NCBI RefSeq assembly: GCF_001456025.1
Contig: NZ_LMTZ01000107.1
Location: 201,296-265,295 of the forward strand
Source: Mastigocoleus testarum BC008
Lineage (GTDB): Bacteria > Cyanobacteriota > Cyanobacteriia > Cyanobacteriales > Nostocaceae
DNA: 64,000 nt
Direction: 5' to 3'
The position numbers and the translations under genes are program-made. Below are positions 35,755 to 43,435 of the stretch, one piece after another. A model generated the notes under the pieces. It worked only from the letters and a program-made list of their open reading frames with translations, was not told the DNA's origin and did no database searches. Position 1 is the stretch's first letter, and every line of letters begins with the position of its first letter.

Positions 35755-38211
35755 ATGTTTGAACATTTCACTTCCGAAGCTATTAAAGTAGTTATGCTCG
35801 CCCAGGAAGAAGCACGTCGACTGGGACACAACTTCGTTGGAACAGAACAAATTCTCCTGGGTTTGATGGGAGAAGGAAATGGGGTTGCTGCAAAAGTGCT
35901 GACCGACTTGGGGGTAACCCTCAAAGATTCCCGACTTGAGGTAGAAAAAATCATTGGTCGGGGTTCTGGTTTTATTCCACCGGAAATTCCTTTTACTCCT
36001 AAAGTCAAGAGTTTGTTTGAGCAGTCATTTAAGGAAGCTCGGACTCTGGGACATAATTACATTAGTACAGAACATTTACTTTTAGGTTTAACTGAAGCAG
36101 GAGAAGGTGTCGCTGCAAAGGTTTTACAAAACTTAGGTGTAGACCTTCAAGATATCCGCACTGCTGTAATTCGTTATTTGGGTGAAGAAGCACCAGTATC
36201 GGTTACCCCGGGTAGTGGGGGATCGAGACGAAATAAAAAGCTAACCTTAGAAGATTTTGGTCGAAATCTCACCAAACTAGCCCAAGAAGGTAAGCTCGAC
36301 CCCGTTGTTGGTCGCCAAAAAGAAATTCAACGCACGATTCAAATTCTCGGTCGTCGAACCAAAAACAATCCCGTCTTAATCGGCGAACCAGGGGTTGGTA
36401 AAACTGCGATCGCTGAAGGTTTAGCCCAGCGGATTGTCAATCAAGATGTTCCTGAAGTTTTGTTTGACAGACAGGTATTTAACCTTGATATGGGGTTATT
36501 AGTGGCTGGTACCCGCTTCCGTGGTGATTTTGAGGAACGCCTAAAGAAAATCATGGAAGAAATTCGTTCTGAGGGGAACATCATTCTCGTTATTGACGAA
36601 ATTCATACCGTGGTCGGTGCTGGTGGAATTGAAGGTAGCATGGATGCTGCGAATATTCTCAAACCCGCTTTAGCTCGGGGAGAACTCCAATGTTTGGGAG
36701 CAACTACCCTTGATGAGTACCGGAAGCATGTTGAAGGCGATGCAGCCCTGGAAAGACGTTTCCAACCAATTATGATTGGCGAACCGTCTGTTGAAGATAC
36801 CATTCAAATTCTCCAAGGTCTGCGCGGTGCTTACGAGCAACATCATAAGGTCACTATTACTGATGACGCTTTGGTCGCAGCTGCAGAATTATCAGACCGT
36901 TACATTAGCGATCGCTTCTTACCGGATAAAGCAATCGACTTGATTGATGAGGCTGGTTCTCGGGTCAGATTGCGTAATTCCATGAATTCTACCAATCGGG
37001 AATTAAAGCGCGAACTGAGAACTGTTGCAAAAGCCAAACATGAAGCGGTTCAAATCCAGGATTTTGATAAGGCTGGTAAGTTACGCGATCGCGAATTAGA
37101 TTTGGAAACCAAGCTGCAATCAGAATCAGAAAATCAGCAGTTTGTTAGCACTCCTAATGTCAGTGAAGAAGATATTGCTCAAATCGTAGCTTCATGGACC
37201 GGGGTACCTGTCAATAAGTTGACAGAATCTGAGTCGGAGATGTTACTCCACCTCGAAGATACATTGCACGAACGACTAATCGGTCAAGACCAGGCTGTTA
37301 CCGCTGTTTCTCGAGCAGTTCGACGCGCTCGTGTCGGTTTAAAAAATCCCAACCGACCCATTGCGAGTTTTATTTTCTCTGGTCCAACGGGTGTTGGTAA
37401 AACAGAATTAGCGAAATCTTTAGCTGCTTATTTCTTCGGTGCGGAAGATGCGATGATTCGCTTGGATATGTCCGAGTATATGGAACGTCATACCGTTTCC
37501 AAATTAATCGGTTCCCCTCCTGGTTTTGTGGGATACGATGAAGGCGGACAATTGACAGAAGCTGTACGGCGCAAACCTTATACCGTGTTGCTCTTCGACG
37601 AAATCGAAAAAGCGCATCCCGATATATTCAACATGTTGCTACAGATTTTGGATGACGGACATCTTACCGACGCCAAAGGACGCAAAGTGGACTTCAAGAA
37701 TACTTTGATTATCTTGACTTCTAATATTGGTTCCAAAGTGATCGAAAAAGGTGGTGGTGGTTTGGGCTTCGAGTTAGATTCAGAAGTCGATGCAAGCTAC
37801 AACCGAATTAAAACTTTGGTGAACGAAGAACTTAAAGGTTTCTTCCGTCCAGAATTCCTCAACAGACTTGATGAAGTTATCGTCTTTACTCAACTTAATA
37901 AGGATGAAGTCAAGCAAATTGCTGACATCTTACTGAAAGATATTATTAACCGTCTCACAGAGAAGGAAATTACTCTGGAGGTTACCGAACGCTTCAAGGA
38001 ACGTGTTGTTCAAGAAGGTTACGATCCTAGTTACGGTGCAAGACCTTTACGTCGGGCGATTATGCGACTGTTAGAAGATTCGTTAGCGGAAGCAATTCTC
38101 GGCGGTGAAGTTGGAGCCGGTGACACAGCAATCATTGATGTTGATGATGACGGTCAAGTAGTTATCAATAAGTCAGAAAAAGCCGAGTTACTTTTAGCTG
38201 GAGTTAGCTAA
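35755..38211 (+). CDS. clpC: ClpC chaperone, ATPase subunit of Clp protease
   Basis: 818 aa from the ATG at 35755 (MFEHFTSEAIKVVMLAQEEA, the normal ClpC start); a GTG further upstream is not needed. It contains a double Clp-N domain (1-145), a first AAA+ module (Walker A GEPGVGKT near 209), an UVR-like middle region (QIQDFDKAGKLRDREL), a second AAA+ module (GPTGVGKT near 545) and the C-terminal D2-small domain. A ClpP-docking loop is suggested by GGGLGFEL. ClpC unfolds substrates for ClpP/ClpR and is essential in several cyanobacteria. Monocistronic, with hairpins downstream. Confidence 0.97.
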   Translation: MFEHFTSEAIKVVMLAQEEARRLGHNFVGTEQILLGLMGEGNGVAAKVLTDLGVTLKDSRLEVEKIIGRGSGFIPPEIPFTPKVKSLFEQSFKEARTLGHNYISTEHLLLGLTEAGEGVAAKVLQNLGVDLQDIRTAVIRYLGEEAPVSVTPGSGGSRRNKKLTLEDFGRNLTKLAQEGKLDPVVGRQKEIQRTIQILGRRTKNNPVLIGEPGVGKTAIAEGLAQRIVNQDVPEVLFDRQVFNLDMGLLVAGTRFRGDFEERLKKIMEEIRSEGNIILVIDEIHTVVGAGGIEGSMDAANILKPALARGELQCLGATTLDEYRKHVEGDAALERRFQPIMIGEPSVEDTIQILQGLRGAYEQHHKVTITDDALVAAAELSDRYISDRFLPDKAIDLIDEAGSRVRLRNSMNSTNRELKRELRTVAKAKHEAVQIQDFDKAGKLRDRELDLETKLQSESENQQFVSTPNVSEEDIAQIVASWTGVPVNKLTESESEMLLHLEDTLHERLIGQDQAVTAVSRAVRRARVGLKNPNRPIASFIFSGPTGVGKTELAKSLAAYFFGAEDAMIRLDMSEYMERHTVSKLIGSPPGFVGYDEGGQLTEAVRRKPYTVLLFDEIEKAHPDIFNMLLQILDDGHLTDAKGRKVDFKNTLIILTSNIGSKVIEKGGGGLGFELDSEVDASYNRIKTLVNEELKGFFRPEFLNRLDEVIVFTQLNKDEVKQIADILLKDIINRLTEKEITLEVTERFKERVVQEGYDPSYGARPLRRAIMRLLEDSLAEAILGGEVGAGDTAIIDVDDDGQVVINKSEKAELLLAGVS

Positions 38212-38276
38212 GAGTTAGCTAATATTTATACCAAATCACCATTTTTGCGCTAAAATGCAATCGTTACTCAAAACAC

Positions 38277-38294
38277 TTTTCCCCTAGGGGAAAA
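38277..38294. terminator. palindrome after clpC
   Basis: TTTTCCCCTAGGGGAAAA, an 18-bp perfect inverted repeat 66 bp after clpC. It has little loop, so it may be a weak bidirectional terminator or a protein site. Confidence 0.4.
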
Positions 38295-38353
38295 ATCTGT
38301 AGGATTTAATGTCCTTTGGCAAACATCAGGTGAAATGGTAATAATTAATTTTG

Positions 38354-38381
38354 CCCCTGGTAGTGGTACCGGGGGTTTTTT
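38354..38381 (+). terminator. intrinsic terminator downstream of clpC
   Basis: The stem CCCC-GGTA / TACCGGGG, with one bulged T and loop GTGG, is followed by six T at 38376-38381. Confidence 0.8.
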
Positions 38382-38443
38382 GTTTGGGCGTTCTTGCACT
38401 CAGCAGCCCAAGGAAAATTTATGGTATTACATCTTTTCCCACA

Positions 38444-38512
38444 AGATTTTTAACCCCCTCCTAACCTCCAAGGTGCAACCCCCTCCTAACCTCCCCCAAG
38501 GGAGGATTTTTT
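38444..38512. repeat. direct repeat of AACCCCCTCCTAACCTCC
   Basis: Two copies near 38452 and 38479, ending in CCCAAGGGAGG. This C-rich dispersed repeat has no coding potential. Confidence 0.6.
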
Positions 38513-38624
38513 CAATGAGGTCTCCCTTAACTAGCATAATGAGTGAATAGCAAAGATAAAAAATAATGGGTCATATTACCCAACCTAATGGTGAATTTAT
38601 TTATACTTTTAGGCTTTTTTGGGT

Positions 38625-38795
38625 ATTGTTGTAATTTGTACATCTCAGTCAACGATTCACAGCAATATTGCTTTGGTAAATTGCAGGTGAGAGCAACGCG
38701 CAGCACAGAATAACAATGGGAAAAATAGGTGCGATCGCGAACGCGGAACGCCTCGCGTTTATCGGGGACGACTTGCGTTAGTAATTTGTTAACTC
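38625..38795 (-). pseudogene. remnant of a gamma-glutamylcyclotransferase-like gene
   Basis: The DNA matches the C-terminal part of the gene at 42695-43288 (42800-42925): TTGTACATCTCAG, CAGCAATATT, GCAGGTGAGAGCA and AATTTGTTAACT are shared in order, with many substitutions. A GC-rich insert (about 38732-38762) interrupts the match exactly between AATAGGT and ATCGGG. The frame is broken. Confidence 0.7.
38732..38762. repeat. GC-rich repeat inserted in a pseudogene
   Basis: GCGATCGCGAACGCGGAACG and CCTCGCGTTT are absent from the intact homologous sequence at 42800-42925, so the boundaries of an inserted repeat unit can be read directly. Confidence 0.65.
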
Positions 38796-38911
38796 CTGCA
38801 TGTGGTACTAAATTTTTGGGTTAGGAGATGTTTTTTCCCATTCTCTGCTTACTTTTTCACAAAATATAATATCTGAACATAGATACTTACTGCGATGTAA
38901 GACTATTTTTT

Positions 38912-38995
38912 GTACTTTTGTAATTTGTCTATATGAGTAAATAAATTCCAGAAATATTCCTCTGTTAAAACACAGGTGAGGGGCGAGCAACAAAA
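38912..38995 (-). pseudogene. second remnant of the same cyclotransferase-like gene
   Basis: AGTAAATAAATTCCAG, AATATTCCTCTG and ACAGGTGAG match 42810-42860 almost exactly. Only about 80 bp remain. Confidence 0.65.
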
Positions 38996-39177
38996 CGTTT
39001 AAAAATGAACCAGGAAATAATATCCTTGTGTTCCTATTTATGTAGCCTATGGTGTTCAAATCCTAAAAACAAAAACATGAGGAGTTAATCTTCTTATAAT
39101 ATTGCTCTTCACATGGGAAGAAAGATATTTTGTTACGCGTAAGATAAAATACATTGTAAAACACTGCTCCTAGAAAA

Positions 39178-42100
39178 ATGCCCTTAGATTTAGGAACGAT
39201 CAGCACTGTACTCAAGGTAGTAATTCCAGTAGCAAAACCACTCATTGCTAAAGTTAACAGTGTTTTCAATCCTTCTGATTTTGAAAAAGCTTTAAAAGCC
39301 GGGATTATCGCTGCTCATGAATGGGACGAACAGCAACCCTACGAACAAAAATTGTTTTTTTACTGCGATGATAAGCAACAACGAGATGTTTTAACTGCTT
39401 TTTTTCAAAAAACATCGGTTCTGGAAGAATTACAAAAACCACTGCGGGAGAAAACATCTCCTAACTTAGATTTATTAATTGAAATTTGGGAAGGGATAGA
39501 AAAAGAGAATAATCGATGGAAATTCCCCCCAAAAAGCATTAACAATTGGCTAAAAAAATTTATAGATACTTATTTTGCTAAGACTACTGCCTATTTAAAC
39601 ATTAAAATTGCCAAAGTAAATTATCTTCAACAAATATCTTATTACTTTGATGACGTTAAATTTGCGGGTATCGGTGTAGAAGGACAGGAAACAGATAAGA
39701 CAGGGATTAAGTTACCACAAATCTTTGTGATGCCTGATGTTGTAGAGATTTCATCTACAAGATTGCGACGGGATTTAGTATTTGTGGAAGAAGCTTCACG
39801 CTCTCAAGATATTAATCAACGTCAAACAGAATTAATACAAGAACAACGACAACTCATAAAGCTGGAAGAAGGTGGACTCAGAAAGTTTTCTGCGCAAGAA
39901 TTATTGACTAAAAGTAAGTCCCATAAATTTGTTTTGCTGGGCGCACCTGGCTCAGGTAAAACCACTTTGATGAGCTACTTTGCTGTCATGTTGGCTCAAA
40001 GTAAACTTCAGTGGGAAGAAGATTTCGAGACTGAAGAAAATTTGTTACCAATTTTAATTCGAATTCGGGATTTAGCTAGACATGCAGATAATCTCAGTAT
40101 TTTAGAATTTATCCGCCAATTTGCTATCAGTAATTTGCAGGTTAAACAACCACCACCACCGGGATTTTTTGAATATTGGCTAGAAGACGGTAAAGCATTA
40201 ATTTTACTCGATGGTTTGGATGAGGTTGCAAACCCTGGAAAACGATATGAAATTGTTAACCGGATTGAATGTTTTTTAGAGCAATTTCCATCAAATAAAA
40301 CAATCATTACCTCTCGTCCAGCAGGGTATCGCCAAGACTTTTTCCACACAGACGAGTTTCCCCACTATCAATTGCAGTTGTTTGACGAACGCAAAATCAA
40401 GGAATTCACTCAGAAGTGGTATCAAAGCCGCTTTCAAGATCCAACGGAAGCAACTAGAAGGCAAGAAAGTTTACAAAAAGCTTTAGCAGAACAAAAGCGC
40501 ATCCAAGAATTAGCCCGCAATCCACTGCTGTTAACTATTATTGCCCTAATTCATCGTTATGAAGCCCATCTTCCCAGACAACGCTACAAACTTTACGACC
40601 GGGCGGTTAATACCCTGTTAACCAATTGGGACGCAGATAAAGATCTGAATTATCAATTACCTTTTGAATATCTGAATCGGGATGATATTCCCCGCTTGAT
40701 GGAACAACTTGCTTACTGGATTCAAACCCAAGGAGGTACGGCAGATACAGAAGGGGGGACACTAATTGATAAAGATCAATTAATTAGTCAATTGAGCAAG
40801 TTTATTGCCAAACAAAAACGCTTAGAGCAATATCGAGCTAAATCAGAAGCACAAAGGTTTGTAGAACATATTCGGGAACGGACAGGTTTGTTAAACGAAC
40901 AAGGGCAAGACTGTTATGCTTTTGTCCATAAGACGTTTCAGGAATATTTAGCAGCAGAAGATATCCGCTACCGTCAGGAAGATGAAGAATTTGAGGTGGT
41001 GTTGGAACATATTGAAAACTATCTTTGTGACTCTCATTGGCGAGAGGTATTGCTGCTGTTAATTGCTCAGCAAAAGCCAAGAAAAGCTGCTAAAGCTATT
41101 AAGCATATTCTGGAGCAACCTGTACCTCACGACCAATGGCTGCATCAAAAGCTATTTTTTGCAAGCAGCTGTTTAGCGGAAGATTTAGAAGTTGCAGATG
41201 ATGCTTTGGTGACGGATATTTTGCAGCAATTAGTTAATTTGGAAATTAGTGGTGATGAGCAGGTAGGTAGAAAAATCCGCGCACAGGTTTTCAAAAGCCT
41301 TCGCAGTTTAAATGAAGGTAAGTTTGAAGCTGAAGCACTACAACTTTTGAAAGATTCAGAAGAACAGATGGAAAAAGTGCGGTTCCAGGAATATCGTGCA
41401 GCTTTGGGGGAAAAAGAAGAGGCAGTAGAAACACTATGGGTGCTATTTGTGGATGATTATTCTGATGTGTGTCAGAGCGCTGCTATTGCCTTGGGTAAAT
41501 TGAGTAACGAGGTACCTGAGGTGGTATCAATACTGTTAGCAGCGTTAAAATGTGAGGATTCTGGTCTGCTGCGCGAGTATGCTGCTATTGCCTTAGGCGA
41601 ATTAGGTGATGGGGCACCTCACGTCGTAGAACCACTGTTAGCACAGCTAGATGATGAGGATCCTGATGTGCGTAGACGTGTTGTTAATGCTTTGGGCAAT
41701 TTAGGTAATAGGTCGCCCGAAGTGGTATCAGCACTGTTAGCACGGCTAAGGGATGAGCATTCTATTGTGCGCATGTATGCTGCTAATGCCTTGGGCAATT
41801 TGGGTAATAGCTCGCCCGAGGTGATATCAGCCTTGTTAACACAACTAGGAGATGGGAATCCTAGTGTGCGTGTTTATGCTGCGATTGCCTTGGGTTGGTT
41901 GGGTAATGGGTCACCTCAGATAGTAGAACAACTGTTAGCAAGACTAGGGGATGAGTATTGCGATGTGCGTATAGGTACTGCTATTGCCTTGAGCCACTTG
42001 GGTTATGGTACACCCCAGATAATAAAACAACTGTTAGCAGGACTAAAAGATGAGCATTCCGTTGTGCGTATGTATGTTGCTTATTTCTTGGGGAATTTGG

Positions 42101-42429
42101 CTAATGAAGTGCCCCAGATATTGGAACTAATGTTAGCACGGCTAGAGGATAAGAATTTTAGTGTGCGTGTGGGTGCTGCTATTGGTTTAGGTAATTCAGG
42201 CAATGGTGCACCTCAGATAGTACAACCACTGTTAACAAGACTAGGGGACGAGCATTTTAGCGTGCGGGAGAGTGCTGCTGATGCCTTGGCTAACTTGGGT
42301 AAAAACTGTAACTATATTAAACCTGCTGTGATTGAATGGATTTTCCAGCACCAAGATACCGAATATGTAGGCAATGGTATTGATGCGCTGTGGATGTTGG
42401 TGGGAACAGATAATATAAATTCCGTTTGA
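39178..42429 (+). CDS. NACHT NTPase with C-terminal HEAT repeats
   Basis: 1083 aa. The N-terminal region of about 240 residues (MPLDLGTISTVLKVVIPVAK..., then a helical part) resembles NACHT-associated helical domains. The NACHT module has Walker A GAPGSGKTT (about 255-263), Walker B ALILLDGLDEVANPG (about 340-354) and SRPAGYRQDF as the sensor region. LARNPLLLTIIALIH and CYAFVHKTFQEYLAAEDI are the winged-helix/arm motifs usual in this class. Nine HEAT repeats of about 33 residues follow. Bacterial NACHT proteins of this build include antiphage defence proteins; no effector domain is obvious here. Its repeats are more divergent than those of the protein at 12923. Confidence 0.93.
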   Translation: MPLDLGTISTVLKVVIPVAKPLIAKVNSVFNPSDFEKALKAGIIAAHEWDEQQPYEQKLFFYCDDKQQRDVLTAFFQKTSVLEELQKPLREKTSPNLDLLIEIWEGIEKENNRWKFPPKSINNWLKKFIDTYFAKTTAYLNIKIAKVNYLQQISYYFDDVKFAGIGVEGQETDKTGIKLPQIFVMPDVVEISSTRLRRDLVFVEEASRSQDINQRQTELIQEQRQLIKLEEGGLRKFSAQELLTKSKSHKFVLLGAPGSGKTTLMSYFAVMLAQSKLQWEEDFETEENLLPILIRIRDLARHADNLSILEFIRQFAISNLQVKQPPPPGFFEYWLEDGKALILLDGLDEVANPGKRYEIVNRIECFLEQFPSNKTIITSRPAGYRQDFFHTDEFPHYQLQLFDERKIKEFTQKWYQSRFQDPTEATRRQESLQKALAEQKRIQELARNPLLLTIIALIHRYEAHLPRQRYKLYDRAVNTLLTNWDADKDLNYQLPFEYLNRDDIPRLMEQLAYWIQTQGGTADTEGGTLIDKDQLISQLSKFIAKQKRLEQYRAKSEAQRFVEHIRERTGLLNEQGQDCYAFVHKTFQEYLAAEDIRYRQEDEEFEVVLEHIENYLCDSHWREVLLLLIAQQKPRKAAKAIKHILEQPVPHDQWLHQKLFFASSCLAEDLEVADDALVTDILQQLVNLEISGDEQVGRKIRAQVFKSLRSLNEGKFEAEALQLLKDSEEQMEKVRFQEYRAALGEKEEAVETLWVLFVDDYSDVCQSAAIALGKLSNEVPEVVSILLAALKCEDSGLLREYAAIALGELGDGAPHVVEPLLAQLDDEDPDVRRRVVNALGNLGNRSPEVVSALLARLRDEHSIVRMYAANALGNLGNSSPEVISALLTQLGDGNPSVRVYAAIALGWLGNGSPQIVEQLLARLGDEYCDVRIGTAIALSHLGYGTPQIIKQLLAGLKDEHSVVRMYVAYFLGNLANEVPQILELMLARLEDKNFSVRVGAAIGLGNSGNGAPQIVQPLLTRLGDEHFSVRESAADALANLGKNCNYIKPAVIEWIFQHQDTEYVGNGIDALWMLVGTDNINSV
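41411..42313 (+). repeat. nine HEAT units (about 99 bp)
   Basis: Units share VVSALLARLRDEHSIVR and AANALGNLGN-S-PE cores. Similarity between units is moderate. Confidence 0.85.
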
Positions 42430-42463
42430 ATAGTTAAGTAGGTCGGCGTTAAAAAACTAAGGT

Positions 42464-42535
42464 ATGTCATTGCGAGTGGAACGCAGTGAAACGTTAGCGT
42501 AGCGTCTCCCTTTGGGAGAAAGCAATCGCAAGGAC
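42464..42535. repeat. CATTGCGAG...CAATCGCAA dispersed repeat
   Basis: TGTCATTGCGAGTGGAACGC at the left and GAAAGCAATCGCAAGGAC at the right, with dyad symmetry in TCTCCCTTTGGGAGA. This is a common interspersed repeat type in cyanobacteria. Confidence 0.8.
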
Positions 42536-42694
42536 TTCAGACTTGTTTACCTTTTGTTATATAGTTAGGTTTATTTTTGCCTACTTACTTATCATAATTA
42601 TTAATTTTATAAACAAATATGACTACTACTTTTAGTTTCCATCCCCTCGAGATATTCATATTACAGAAAAGTATATTTTGCAAGCAGAAAAGCA

Positions 42695-43288
42695 TTAAGT
42701 TAATTCGTGATTATTTTGGGTGTGTAGAGACGTTGCATGCAACGTCTCTACAACTGGATAACTGTATTGGGATATCAAACTATTATTGCTACATTGCAAT
42801 TGGTACATCTTAGTAAATAAATTCCAGCAATATTCCTCTGGTAATCCACAGGTGAGAGCACCACGTAACACAACATTAAAATAGGTATCATCGGGAGCAA
42901 CTTCCGTTGGTGATTTGTTAACTACAACGTAAGTGCGAACCTGACGGTAGATTTTTTCTGAAGTATTTTCTAGATTATTTCCTGGAAAGCAAATATCTAC
43001 AAATTCTTGTTTATAAGCATGGGGAGAACCTTCCCTTCGATCCAAGCGATCGCTCAATCTTTGGGGTAAATGATAAAGTACTCCATGAACCGTACTATTT
43101 GCGTCTGGAACTACATCAAGTACACCACATTTACGGGTTGGAGAATAACGATAAAACCCCAATCTATAATTCTTCAGAATTCCCGTACCCACCACATAAG
43201 GATGTATTTTTTCTCCCATTGTCCGTTTTAGATCCACAGGACACATGCAGGAACCGTAAGCAAAATAATAGAAGTGGGAATTGGTCAT
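42695..43288 (-). CDS. gamma-glutamylcyclotransferase-like (AIG2 fold) protein
   Basis: 197 aa. FYYFAYGSCMCPVDL is the substrate-loop motif (YGS) and LDRREGSPHAY supplies the general-base Glu of the GGCT/AIG2 fold. HGVLYHLP and YVVVNKSP are typical strands. It probably acts on gamma-glutamyl amides in glutathione or related metabolism. The last 20 or so residues (VVETLHATSLHTQNN) are encoded by a GTAGAGACG palindrome and are not part of the fold, so the gene end has been altered by the repeat. Two decayed partial copies lie at 38.6-39.0 kb. Confidence 0.85.
   Translation of the reverse strand: MTNSHFYYFAYGSCMCPVDLKRTMGEKIHPYVVGTGILKNYRLGFYRYSPTRKCGVLDVVPDANSTVHGVLYHLPQRLSDRLDRREGSPHAYKQEFVDICFPGNNLENTSEKIYRQVRTYVVVNKSPTEVAPDDTYFNVVLRGALTCGLPEEYCWNLFTKMYQLQCSNNSLISQYSYPVVETLHATSLHTQNNHELT
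42724..42751. repeat. 28-bp perfect palindrome in the cyclotransferase 3' end
   Basis: Each half reads GTAGAGACGTTGCA. It is translated on the minus strand as VETLHATSL, close to the stop codon. Confidence 0.95.
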
Positions 43289-43293
43289 GGGTA

Positions 43294-43335
43294 AGGAGTC
43301 AGGAGTCAGAAGTCAGGAGTCAGGAGTCAGGAGTT
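43294..43335. repeat. heptameric short tandem repeat (AGTCAGG)n
   Basis: Six copies of AGTCAGG/AGTCAGA. A partial CTTCCCACA/CATACTTCC array follows at about 43391-43422, the same pair of repeats as at 28124-28250. Confidence 0.9.
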
Positions 43336-43435
43336 ATTTCTCATTATGTTATTCTCAATATCTAATCCCTAAACTTACACTACTTTCCAAGCCTCCCATA
43401 CTTCCCACACTTCTCATACTTTCACCAATCCCCTA

